Source: Corydoras sp. C115
Lineage: Eukaryota; Chordata; Actinopteri; Siluriformes; Callichthyidae
Length of the DNA: 64,000 nucleotides
NCBI GenBank assembly: GCA_019802505.1
Contig: JAFMOC010000007.1
Coordinates: forward strand, 5,762,501-5,826,500
Direction: 5' to 3'
Both the position numbers and the translations under genes were made by a program. Positions 24,115-34,558 of this stretch are shown here, piece by piece (position 1 is the stretch's first letter; the number at the start of each line of letters is the position of its first letter). A model generated the notes under the pieces. It saw nothing but the letters and a program-made list of their open reading frames with translations, had not been told where the DNA came from and did no database searches.

Positions 24115-24169
24115 AGACACTGTTCTGCATCTGCGTCTCCTCTCATCTCCTTTACCCAGTACTTGACAG

Positions 24170-24179
24170 AATACTTCGC
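24170..24179 (+). promoter_or_regulatory. Self-primer binding site of copy 1
   Basis: AATACTTCGC, one base (G) inside the LTR end. It is the perfect reverse complement of the inferred RNA 5' end. It does not begin with TGG, as many tRNA-primed sites do. Copy 2 has the same site at 29884-29893. Confidence 0.7.
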
Positions 24180-24186
24180 CGACATC

Positions 24187-27100
24187 ATGGAGACGGCGGA
24201 ACAGATGATCCGGCGCCTGATGCAACAGGTGGCCGACCAGGGCAATGCTATACAAGCCCTGGCTCAACAGGTCCAGAGCCTCTCAGTAAGGACCGTGACG
24301 GGCACCCCAGCTTCCTCAGTCCCCGCAGTCAACCCTGGGGCACCTCCGGCGCCCGTTGGTAACCCCCAGGCGTCACCCGTCACACCCCCCACCACACTGA
24401 TCCCGGTGTCTGAGCCACCATTCTACTCTGGGGATCCTGATACCTGCGAGGAGTTTCTCCTCAAGCTATCCCTCTTCCTCACCAGCCGGCCACCCATTCC
24501 TGACTGTAATGCCATCGCCCTGGTGATCTCCAGACTTACAGGTGATGCCTCTGCCTGGGCGACTGCCGTCTGGCACGCGAATGGACCGGAGGTCCAGGAC
24601 CTCCAACGGTTCCTGTCTGCGTTCCGTAGCACTTTTCATCACCCACGCCACGGTGTCTCGGCTGGAGACGAGCTCCGCACACTGACCCAAGGAAGAAGAT
24701 CCGTGGCGGAATATGCGCTCAAGTTCCGCACCTTGGCGGCATCCTGTGGCTGGAATGACATAGCGCTGGTCTCTCAATTTAAGGCTGGTCTCAATCCTAA
24801 GATGCAAAGGGAGCTAGTCTATCGCTCTTTGAACATGGGCTTGGGGGAGATCATCGACCTCGCTATTCAGCTGGACTGTCATGGCACAGGATCTACCCTT
24901 TCCCTGCAATCCAGTCAGTTCCGCCGGGTCTCCGACACCCCCAGTCAAGAACCGATGGAGATGGGCCGTTTGCGACTGAGGGAGGAGAGGAAGGAACAAC
25001 GGCGTCAGGAGCGGTTGGATAAGGGACTTTGTCTCTACTGCGGGGAAGCAGACCACCAACTCCCGGAATGTCCCGTTCGCCCGGTGAGGAGATCAGAGGC
25101 AGCAGGAGGAGCGAAGAATCCTAAGGCGGCACCACAGAGACCGGGGAGCGCCCAGGTAGACCCTTCTTGTTGTAGGACAAATGCCACCGCACGTATGGAC
25201 ATTCAGTTAACCCATAATTCTACTTCATGTCTAGTAGCGGCGTTGATTGACTCCGGGTCAGAGGGCGACTTCATCGTGGACCGATTGGTACAGAGACTCC
25301 AGATCCCCACGGTACCTCTCAAGCCCCCTCGCCGCGTGTCTGGGGTCGACGGCAAGTTCCTGACCAATGTCACCCATCAGACTGTTCCCATCACAGTGAG
25401 AGTGGGTGCGGTTCACGAGGAGAAGCGAATGTTCCTCATCATGCAGGCCACCATCTCTCCGGTCATCCTGGGTCAACCCTGGTTGACAACTCACAATCCC
25501 ACCATCTCCTGGTCTCCTATGGATATCCGTGCCTGGGATCCCCAATGCCTGCGGAGATGCATCAAATCACCACTTAGGGAGGTCGCTGTGGCGTCCCTCA
25601 ACTCCGCGCCTGAGACGCTACCTGTCAATGTGCCCCCCGAGTACCTGGATCTCGCCTCCGCTTTTAGTAAGGGTCAAGCCTGCCGTCTCCCTCCACATCG
25701 CGACTATGACTGCGCTATAGACCTGATGCCAGGAGCGAAGGTACCACGAGCCACTCCATACCCACTCTCAGTTAAGGAGACTGTTGCGATGGAGGAATAC
25801 ATCCAGGAAGCCTTGTCCCAGGGGTTCATCCGTCCTTCGAAATCTCCGGCTAGCTCGAGCTTTTTCTTCGTCCCTAAGAAGGATGGTACTTTGCGACCCT
25901 GCATTGATTATAGAGAACTGAATAAGATCTCCAAGAGGTACACCTACCCCATCCCTCTAGTCCCGTCCGCACTGGAGCAACTTCGCGAGGCTAAAATCTT
26001 CACCAAGCTGGACCTCCGCAATGCGTATAACCTGGTGAGGATCAAGGAGGGAGATGAGTGGAAGACTGCCTTCAGCACCACAGCGGGTCACTATGAGTAC
26101 CTGGTCATGCCGTTTGGACTGACCAACGCGCCATCGGTATTCCAATGCCTCATTAACGATGTGCTGCGGGAATTTCTGGGGAGATGCGTCGTCGTTTATC
26201 TGGACGATATCCTCATATACTCTCCGGACCCCAGCTCCCATGTTTCCAACACTCGAAAGGTCATCACTAAACTGCTTGAAAATGGGCTTTACATTAAAGC
26301 AGAGAAGTGCGAATTCAATCAGAGGGAGATCGCCTTCCTGGGATATATTATAAACGCCCATGGCATCCAGATGGACCCTACCAAAGTCAAGGCAGTGCTA
26401 GAGTGGACCACCCCTAAAACCCTAAAGGATGTCCAAAGTTTCCTGGGGTTCGCAAATTGTTTCCGCCGTTTCATCCGGTCTTTTAGCCAAATTGCGCTGC
26501 CTCTCACCAGTCTATTAAAGGGCAAGCCAAGACGTTTGGTATGGTCCGAAAAGGCGGAGAAGGCTTTCGAAAAGCTCAAGCGAGCGTTCACTATGGCTCC
26601 AGTGTTAGCTCACCCCAACCCTGAATATCCTTTCATCGTCGAAGTGGACGCATCATCCCTAGGGGTCGGAGGGGTCCTCTCTCAACGTCTAGGCAACCCC
26701 CCTCGTCTTCACCCCATAGCCTACTTCTCCAAGAAGCTCACCCCAGCCGAACAGAACTATCACGTGGGAGATCATGAGCTTCTCGCCATAAAACTGGCAT
26801 TCGAAGAGTGGCGCCACTGGCTAATGGGCGCAAATTTCCCTGTCCAGGTCATCACTGATCACCGGAACCTTGAGTCCCTGAAGTGCACCCGCCAGCTTAA
26901 CGCCCGTCAGGCCCGGTGGTCTCTGTTTTTTAACCGATTTGACTTTTCTGTCACTTATAGACCCGGTAAGGACAACGCCAAGGCGGACATCCTCTCCCGC
27001 AGGTACGAGGACCAAGAAAGGCCGGAGGCCCCTGTGAAGCCTATTCTTCCCCCTCACGTGGTCATCCAAGCCGTCTCCTGGGACCTAGACAGGGAGATCC

Positions 27101-28914
27101 GGGAGGTTAATGACGCAGAGCCGCTCCCCCCGAAAGTCAAGAGTCCTCCAAATGTGGTGTTCGTGCCTCCTCAATTCCGACAAGAATTAATTTCCTGGGC
27201 TCACACCAACCCTAGCTCTGGTCACCCAGGCGCCGAACGCACCTTCAGCAAGATCAACCGTAAATACTGGTGGCCCTCCATGCGGGCCGAAATCTCCAGG
27301 AGCATTGCCTCGTGTGCTACCTGCGCAGCGTCCAAGGTTCCCCGGCATCTACCTGCAGGTGAATTAAAGCCCCTACCGGTCCCACATCGCCCATGGAGTC
27401 ACATAGCGGTAGACTTCGTCACCGACCTCCCGATGTCCGAGGGCCACACTACCATCCTCACGGTTGTGGACCGTTTCTCCAAAGGGGTCAAATTCATTGC
27501 CCTACCAGCTCTACCCTCCGCTTTCCAGACCGCAGAGGCACTATTCCACGAGGTTTTCCGTCATTATGGCCTCCCAGAAGATATCGTCTCCGATCGGGGC
27601 TCTCAGTTCACCTCGGCCGTCTGGGAAGCTTTCATAAGGAAGCTGGGTTCCTCTATTAGCCTGACGTCGGGATACCACCCAGAAAGCAATGGGCAGTGCG
27701 AACGGGCGAATCAAGAACTGGGGAAGTTCCTCCGCTCGTACTGCCAACGTAACCAACACGACTGGGCCACGTTTCTTCCATGGGCGGAGATAGCCCAGAA
27801 CTCCCTTAGGAGCTCTAGCACGGGTATCACCCCTTACCAATGCTTTCTGGGGTTCCAGCCACCTTTCGCCCCATGGGATCCTACCCCTTCTAAAGCTCCG
27901 GCCGTAGACGAATGGTTTCGTAAGAGCGAGAACGTCTGGGAGACTGTACACCAGCGGATCACGGTGAGCAATGCCCGGACGAAACGCTTCGCGGACAGGA
28001 GAAGGAGTGAGGCCCCCAATTATCAAGTAGGGGACAAAGTATGGCTCTCCACTAGGGACCTGCGCATCCCTGGATGCAAGAAATTAAATGCCAGGTACAT
28101 CGGGCCCTACACCATCACTAGGAGAGTGAACGACGTCACTTTTTCTCTCCAGTTACCGGTCCGTCTCAGAATATCTCCTTCCTTCCATGTCTCCCTCCTT
28201 AAGCCATACACCCCGGGATCTCTTGACTCTCAGCCCCATCAACAACTCCCCCAGGAACTTATCCCGGAAGAGGCAATCTACACCATCAACAGAGTCATGG
28301 ACTCTCGCAGGACGGAAGGGGGTCTTGAGTATCTTATTGACTGGGAGGGTTACGGCCCAGAGGAGAGAAGTTGGACCAGACGGTCGGATATCCTAGACAA
28401 GGCCTTACTAGCTCAATTCCACCTGACACACCCTGACCGTCCGGCTCCTCGTCCAAGAGGGAGACCCCCTCGCACACCTGCCCGCAGAGGTAGGCCCCCG
28501 GGCTCCCTATCCAACAGACCTAGGGGTCGCCCACGCCATAGTCCCCTACCTGCCTCTGCTCCCCTTAGTACCAGCCAGCCATGCCCGGCTGGCAATCAGG
28601 ACACGGGTCTTCCGATCCCTCAGCCCCGTAGGCCTAGGGGTCGCCCCCGATCACGTCCCGCTAGCGAGCCTCGTCCCATCTCCCCGCATACAGCACATAA
28701 CACTTCTCACCCTTCACCTCCTCTGAGCAGAGGCACCCGCAGCTCTTTTTCCCGCTCCGACCCTCCCCGAGTAGTTTCCGCTAGGTCGTCTCCCGGTGTC
28801 CCCGGTGGTGCCCCCATGACGACCCCTTCAGGGGGGGGCTATGTTAGAAATCCGTCCGCTGTCTCTCTCACTCCGTCTGCTCCCTGCACGCGCTCCTCTA
28901 GCCCCGCCTACTAA
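24187..28914 (+). CDS. Chromovirus Gag-Pol polyprotein, intact (1575 aa)
   Basis: One uninterrupted frame encodes all proteins, so no frameshift or readthrough is needed. I choose ATG 24187, 18 nt after the LTR. The frame is open further upstream, but only through LTR sequence. Domains in order: coiled start and capsid (to about residue 260), CCHC zinc knuckle (C282, C285, H290, C295), aspartic protease (DSG, D355), reverse transcriptase (YLDD, Y671-D674), RNase H (D821), integrase with H1006/H1013/C1043/C1046 zinc site and D1076, D1136, E1172 (exact D,D35E spacing). A GPY/F region, a chromodomain (about 1362-1415) and a Pro/Arg-rich tail with four RGRP AT-hook cores follow. The frame crosses the polypurine tract and stops 73 nt inside LTR2. 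All catalytic residues are present, so it looks competent. Confidence 0.93.
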   Translation: METAEQMIRRLMQQVADQGNAIQALAQQVQSLSVRTVTGTPASSVPAVNPGAPPAPVGNPQASPVTPPTTLIPVSEPPFYSGDPDTCEEFLLKLSLFLTSRPPIPDCNAIALVISRLTGDASAWATAVWHANGPEVQDLQRFLSAFRSTFHHPRHGVSAGDELRTLTQGRRSVAEYALKFRTLAASCGWNDIALVSQFKAGLNPKMQRELVYRSLNMGLGEIIDLAIQLDCHGTGSTLSLQSSQFRRVSDTPSQEPMEMGRLRLREERKEQRRQERLDKGLCLYCGEADHQLPECPVRPVRRSEAAGGAKNPKAAPQRPGSAQVDPSCCRTNATARMDIQLTHNSTSCLVAALIDSGSEGDFIVDRLVQRLQIPTVPLKPPRRVSGVDGKFLTNVTHQTVPITVRVGAVHEEKRMFLIMQATISPVILGQPWLTTHNPTISWSPMDIRAWDPQCLRRCIKSPLREVAVASLNSAPETLPVNVPPEYLDLASAFSKGQACRLPPHRDYDCAIDLMPGAKVPRATPYPLSVKETVAMEEYIQEALSQGFIRPSKSPASSSFFFVPKKDGTLRPCIDYRELNKISKRYTYPIPLVPSALEQLREAKIFTKLDLRNAYNLVRIKEGDEWKTAFSTTAGHYEYLVMPFGLTNAPSVFQCLINDVLREFLGRCVVVYLDDILIYSPDPSSHVSNTRKVITKLLENGLYIKAEKCEFNQREIAFLGYIINAHGIQMDPTKVKAVLEWTTPKTLKDVQSFLGFANCFRRFIRSFSQIALPLTSLLKGKPRRLVWSEKAEKAFEKLKRAFTMAPVLAHPNPEYPFIVEVDASSLGVGGVLSQRLGNPPRLHPIAYFSKKLTPAEQNYHVGDHELLAIKLAFEEWRHWLMGANFPVQVITDHRNLESLKCTRQLNARQARWSLFFNRFDFSVTYRPGKDNAKADILSRRYEDQERPEAPVKPILPPHVVIQAVSWDLDREIREVNDAEPLPPKVKSPPNVVFVPPQFRQELISWAHTNPSSGHPGAERTFSKINRKYWWPSMRAEISRSIASCATCAASKVPRHLPAGELKPLPVPHRPWSHIAVDFVTDLPMSEGHTTILTVVDRFSKGVKFIALPALPSAFQTAEALFHEVFRHYGLPEDIVSDRGSQFTSAVWEAFIRKLGSSISLTSGYHPESNGQCERANQELGKFLRSYCQRNQHDWATFLPWAEIAQNSLRSSSTGITPYQCFLGFQPPFAPWDPTPSKAPAVDEWFRKSENVWETVHQRITVSNARTKRFADRRRSEAPNYQVGDKVWLSTRDLRIPGCKKLNARYIGPYTITRRVNDVTFSLQLPVRLRISPSFHVSLLKPYTPGSLDSQPHQQLPQELIPEEAIYTINRVMDSRRTEGGLEYLIDWEGYGPEERSWTRRSDILDKALLAQFHLTHPDRPAPRPRGRPPRTPARRGRPPGSLSNRPRGRPRHSPLPASAPLSTSQPCPAGNQDTGLPIPQPRRPRGRPRSRPASEPRPISPHTAHNTSHPSPPLSRGTRSSFSRSDPPRVVSARSSPGVPGGAPMTTPSGGGYVRNPSAVSLTPSAPCTRSSSPAY
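28830..28841 (+). promoter_or_regulatory. Polypurine tract, copy 1
   Basis: AGGGGGGGGCTA directly before the TGTTAG of LTR2; the expected plus-strand primer. It lies within the Gag-Pol frame, encoding SGGG. The same tract precedes LTR3. Confidence 0.75.
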
Positions 28915-29882
28915 CCTCCAGCGCGCGCTTCCTCTCACACCGGGTGTTAATTCATTTGATTGGTGCTTTCATTTTCTGAGGGTTTATAAGGCTTTTGTTT
29001 CTCACCGCGCTTCGCGAAGTATTGTTAGTTCTTTTGACGACATACCGAGCGTTCCTTAGGCAATTATTGTTCTACTCTCCTCTAGTTTACTTAGTTATTC
29101 TCTCTGTCTGTTTATTGTCCTCGTCGGGTGAGTCTTGAACGTGAGTGTGGTTTGTTTGTTTGTTTAATCTCCTAGCTCCCCCGTGTGTCCTGGGTTTACC
29201 TCCTCTCCCTTCTCCCTTCTGTGTATAGGTGTCTTTGGGTGCATGTGTTTGGAAGGAACTGTCCGTTGTGATTTTTTGTCGCTCCGAGAGTTTCTGTCTG
29301 TGCATAGAATTAGTGATTCCTTTTCTCCTCCTCTGTGTTTCCCTGCGTTCGTTCAGGAGCGTTTTGTTTTTGGTATAATTCCTGTGCACACTAACTTTTC
29401 TATCTTTGGTACTAACACCCCCCCTATCGGTGGACTAACCTTCTATCTGTCTCCCTGTACTAACTCTCTCTCTCTCTATTTACACTACCCCTCTGTTAAC
29501 ACCGTCTTCTCTATCTCTGTGTTTTCTTGCTATCCCTGGTCTTTAGTTAGCGTTTGTTTTTCTTTTGTGTCTCCTTTAGACACCTCTCACCAGTTGTGTT
29601 TTTCTCTCTGTTCGCACGCATAGCCAGTGTAGGGTTCTCTTACTACAGTGTATTTTACTCTATCTGAATCTCTGTTTTGTTTGTTTGTTAGTCTGCTCGG
29701 TGTTGTCCTCTGCTCTCTCTGCCCCATCCAGGTCTCCATCTCACCCCTGGAGCCCAGTCTCGGCATTCCATTGCTCCTCCTGCACATTGCCTCCATCACA
29801 CCCACTCGATCACTTTACCTTCAATAAAAGACACTGTTCTGCATCTGCGTCTCCTCTCATCTCCTTTACCCAGTACTTGACA
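28842..29882 (+). repeat. Chromovirus LTR 2 (shared middle LTR)
   Basis: 1041 bp; serves as 3' LTR of copy 1 and 5' LTR of copy 2. It shares three substitutions in the first 235 bp with LTR3 but lacks LTR3's indels further right, where it is like LTR1. This is the mosaic expected from a crossover within the LTR. Its own RNA start motif is at 29014-29023. Confidence 0.92.
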
Positions 29883-29900
29883 GAATACTTCGCCGACATC

Positions 29901-30131
29901 ATGGAGACGGCGGAACAGATGATCCGGCGCCTGATGCAACAGGTGGCCGACCAGGGCAATGCTATACAAGCCCTGGCTCAACAGGTCCAGAGCCTCTCAG
30001 TAAGGACCGTGACGGGCACCCCAGCTTCCTCAGTCCCCGCAGTCAACCCTGGGGCACCTCCGGCGCCCGTTGGTAACCCCCAGGCGTCACCCGTACACCC
30101 CCCCACCACACTGACTGATCCCGGTGTCTGA
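29901..30131 (+). pseudogene. Copy 2 Gag N-terminal fragment
   Basis: Starts like copy 1 (METAEQMIRR) but is thrown out of frame by a 4-bp duplication (ACTG) near 30110, and stops after 76 residues. A compensating one-base loss and gain in the C-run just before it changes two or three residues. The rest of the polyprotein continues in another frame from about 30118. Confidence 0.88.
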
Positions 30132-33100
30132 GCCACCATTCTACTCTGGGGATCCTGATACCTGCGAGGAGTTTCTCCTCAAGCTATCCCTCTTCCTCAC
30201 CAGCCGGCCACCCATTCCTGACTGTAATGCCATCGCCCTGGTGATCTCCAGACTTACAGGTGATGCCTCTGCCTGGGCGACTGCCGTCTGGCACGCGAAT
30301 GGACCGGAGGTCCAGGACCTCCAACGGTTCCTGTCTGCGTTCCGTAGCACTTTTCATCACCCACGCCACGGTGTCTCGGCTGGAGACGAGCTCCGCACAC
30401 TGACCCAAGGAAGAAGATCCGTGGCGGAATATGCGCTCAAGTTCCGCACCTTGGCGGCATCCTGTGGCTGGAATGACATAGCGCTGGTCTCTCAATTTAA
30501 GGCTGGTCTCAATCCTAAGATGCAAAGGGAGCTAGTCTATCGCTCTTTGAACATGGGCTTGGGGGAGATCATCGACCTCGCTATTCAGCTGGACTGTCAT
30601 GGCACAGGATCTACCCTTTCCCTGCAATCCAGTCAGTTCCGCCGGGTCTCCGACACCCCCAGTCAAGAACCGATGGAGATGGGCCGTTTGCGACTGAGGG
30701 AGGAGAGGAAGGAACAACGGCGTCAGGAGCGGTTGGATAAGGGACTTTGTCTCTACTGCGGGGAAGCAGACCACCAACTCCCGGAATGTCCCGTTCGCCC
30801 GGTGAGGAGATCAGAGGCAGCAGGAGGAGCGAAGAATCCTAAGGCGGCACCACAGAGACCGGGGAGCGCCCAGGTAGACCCTTCTTGTTGTAGGACAAAT
30901 GCCACCGCACGTATGGACATTCAGTTAACCCATAATTCTACTTCATGTCTAGTAGCGGCGTTGATTGACTCCGGGTCAGAGGGCGACTTCATCGTGGACC
31001 GATTGGTACAGAGACTCCAGATCCCCACGGTACCTCTCAAGCCCCCTCGCCGCGTGTCTGGGGTCGACGGCAAGTTCCTGACCAATGTCACCCATCAGAC
31101 TGTTCCCATCACAGTGAGAGTGGGTGCGGTTCACGAGGAGAAGCGAATGTTCCTCATCATGCAGGCCACCATCTCTCCGGTCATCCTGGGTCAACCCTGG
31201 TTGACAACTCACAATCCCACCATCTCCTGGTCTCCTATGGATATCCGTGCCTGGGATCCCCAATGCCTGCGGAGATGCATCAAATCACCACTTAGGGAGG
31301 TCGCTGTGGCGTCCCTCAACTCCGCGCCTGAGACGCTACCTGTCAATGTGCCCCCCGAGTACCTGGATCTCGCCTCCGCTTTTAGTAAGGGTCAAGCCTG
31401 CCGTCTCCCTCCACATCGCGACTATGACTGCGCTATAGACCTGATGCCAGGAGCGAAGGTACCACGAGCCACTCCATACCCACTCTCAGTTAAGGAGACT
31501 GTTGCGATGGAGGAATACATCCAGGAAGCCTTGTCCCAGGGGTTCATCCGTCCTTCGAAATCTCCGGCTAGCTCGAGCTTTTTCTTCGTCCCTAAGAAGG
31601 ATGGTACTTTGCGACCCTGCATTGATTATAGAGAACTGAATAAGATCTCCAAGAGGTACACCTACCCCATCCCTCTAGTCCCGTCCGCACTGGAGCAACT
31701 TCGCGAGGCTAAAATCTTCACCAAGCTGGACCTCCGCAATGCGTATAACCTGGTGAGGATCAAGGAGGGAGATGAGTGGAAGACTGCCTTCAGCACCACA
31801 GCGGGTCACTATGAGTACCTGGTCATGCCGTTTGGACTGACCAACGCGCCATCGGTATTCCAATGCCTCATTAACGATGTGCTGCGGGAATTTCTGGGGA
31901 GATGCGTCGTCGTTTATCTGGACGATATCCTCATATACTCTCCGGACCCCAGCTCCCATGTTTCCAACACTCGAAAGGTCATCACTAAACTGCTTGAAAA
32001 TGGGCTTTACATTAAAGCAGAGAAGTGCGAATTCAATCAGAGGGAGATCGCCTTCCTGGGATATATTATAAACGCCCATGGCATCCAGATGGACCCTACC
32101 AAAGTCAAGGCAGTGCTAGAGTGGACCACCCCTAAAACCCTAAAGGATGTCCAAAGTTTCCTGGGGTTCGCAAATTGTTTCCGCCGTTTCATCCGGTCTT
32201 TTAGCCAAATTGCGCTGCCTCTCACCAGTCTATTAAAGGGCAAGCCAAGACGTTTGGTATGGTCCGAAAAGGCGGAGAAGGCTTTCGAAAAGCTCAAGCG
32301 AGCGTTCACTATGGCTCCAGTGTTAGCTCACCCCAACCCTGAATATCCTTTCATCGTCGAAGTGGACGCATCATCCCTAGGGGTCGGAGGGGTCCTCTCT
32401 CAACGTCTAGGCAACCCCCCTCGTCTTCACCCCATAGCCTACTTCTCCAAGAAGCTCACCCCAGCCGAACAGAACTATCACGTGGGAGATCATGAGCTTC
32501 TCGCCATAAAACTGGCATTCGAAGAGTGGCGCCACTGGCTAATGGGCGCAAATTTCCCTGTCCAGGTCATCACTGATCACCGGAACCTTGAGTCCCTGAA
32601 GTGCGCCCGCCAGCTTAACGCCCGTCAGGCCCGGTGGTCTCTGTTTTTTAACCGATTTGACTTTTCTGTCACTTATAGACCCGGTAAGGACAACGCCAAG
32701 GCGGACATCCTCTCCCGCAGGTACGAGGACCAAGAAAGGCCGGAGGCCCCTGTGAAGCCTATTCTTCCCCCTCACGTGGTCATCCAAGCCGTCTCCTGGG
32801 ACCTAGACAGGGAGATCCGGGAGGTTAATGACGCAGAGCCGCTCCCCCCGAAAGTCAAGAGTCCTCCAAATGTGGTGTTCGTGCCTCCTCAATTCCGACA
32901 AGAATTAATTTCCTGGGCTCACACCAACCCTAGCTCTGGTCACCCAGGCGCCGAACGCACCTTCAGCAAGATCAACCGTAAATACTGGTGGCCCTCCATG
33001 CGGGCCGAAATCTCCAGGAGCATTGCCTCGTGTGCTACCTGCGCAGCGTCCAAGGTTCCCCGGCATCTACCTGCAGGTGAATTAAAGCCCCTACCGGTCC

Positions 33101-34113
33101 CACATCGCCCATGGAGTCACATAGCGGTAGACTTCGTCACCGACCTCCCGATGTCCGAGGGCCACACTACCATCCTCACGGTTGTGGACCGTTTCTCCAA
33201 AGGGGTCAAATTCATTGCCCTACCAGCTCTACCCTCCGCTTTCCAGACCGCAGAGGCACTATTCCACGAGGTTTTCCGTCATTATGGCCTCCCAGAAGAT
33301 ATCGTCTCCGATCGGGGCTCTCAGTTCACCTCGGCCGTCTGGGAAGCTTTCATAAGGAAGCTGGGTTCCTCTATTAGCCTGACGTCGGGATACCACCCAG
33401 AAAGCAATGGGCAGTGCGAACGGGCGAATCAAGAACTGGGGAAGTTCCTCCGCTCGTACTGCCAACGTAACCAACACGACTGGGCCACGTTTCTTCCATG
33501 GGCGGAGATAGCCCAGAACTCCCTTAGGAGCTCTAGCACGGGTATCACCCCTTACCAATGCTTTCTGGGGTTCCAGCCACCTTTCGCCCCATGGGATCCT
33601 ACCCCTTCTAAAGCTCCGGCCGTAGACGAATGGTTTCGTAAGAGCGAGAACGTCTGGGAGACTGTACACCAGCGGATCACGGTGAGCAATGCCCGGACGA
33701 AACGCTTCGCGGACAGGAGAAGGAGTGAGGCCCCCAATTATCAAGTAGGGGACAAAGTATGGCTCTCCACTAGGGACCTGCGCATCCCTGGATGCAAGAA
33801 ATTAAATGCCAGGTACATCGGGCCCTACACCATCACTAGGAGAGTGAACGACGTCACTTTTTCTCTCCAGTTACCGGTCCGTCTCAGAATATCTCCTTCC
33901 TTCCATGTCTCCCTCCTTAAGCCATACACCCCGGGATCTCTTGACTCTCAGCCCCATCAACAACTCCCCCAGGAACTTATCCCGGAAGAGGCAATCTACA
34001 CCATCAACAGAGTCATGGACTCTCGCAGGACGGAAGGGGTCTTGAGTATCTTATTGACTGGGAGGGTTACGGCCCAGAGGAGAGAAGTTGGACCAGACGG
34101 TCGGATATCCTAG
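30124..34113 (+). pseudogene. Copy 2 Gag-Pol remainder, chromodomain cut off
   Basis: 1329 open codons carrying capsid, zinc knuckle, protease, RT, RNase H and integrase, essentially identical to copy 1; one Thr to Ala change (T899A in copy 1 numbering) was noticed, near 32606. A one-base loss in a G-run at about 34036 shifts the frame inside the chromodomain, so the chromodomain and the AT-hook tail are replaced by about 24 unrelated residues. The ATG at 30124 is only the first Met after the upstream frameshift. Both breaks are small indels, one of them in a homopolymer, so sequencing error must be excluded. Confidence 0.88.
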
Positions 34114-34558
34114 ACAAGGCCTTACTAGCTCAATTCCACCTGACACACCCTGACCGTCCGGCTCCTCGTCCAAGAGGGAGACCCCCTCGCACACCTGCCC
34201 GCAGAGGTAGGCCCCCGGGCTCCCTATCCAACAGACCTAGGGGTCGCCCACGCCATAGTCCCCTACCTGCCTCTGCTCCCCTTAGTACCAGCCAGCCATG
34301 CCCGGCTGGCAATCAGGACACGGGTCTTCCGATCCCTCAGCCCCGTAGGCCTAGGGGTCGCCCCCGATCACGTCCCGCTAGCGAGCCTCGTCCCATCTCC
34401 CCGCATACAGCACATAACACTTCTCACCCTTCACCTCCTCTGAGCAGAGGCACCCGCAGCTCTTTTTCCCGCTCCGACCCTCCCCGAGTAGTTTCCGCTA
34501 GGTCGTCTCCCGGTGTCCCCGGTGGTGCCCCCATGACGACCCCTTCAGGGGGGGGCTA

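Larger units (their letters stand above)
23129..24168 (+). repeat. Chromovirus LTR 1
   Basis: 1040 bp, TGTTAG to TTGACA. The layout is unusual: short U3 (about 172 bp), very long R (about 830 bp) and short U5. It differs from LTR2 by three substitutions within the first 235 bp and a one-base indel. Confidence 0.93.

Noticed and set aside
24170..24187. Conventional tRNA primer site for the chromovirus
   Set aside because: It does not start with TGG, and the 10-nt perfect match to the LTR RNA start is a better explanation. A formal tRNA search was not possible here.
24082..28595. Many 60-160 codon minus-strand frames opposite Gag-Pol, repeated identically in copy 2
   Set aside because: Shadows of a GC-rich coding region; none has its own motif or promoter.
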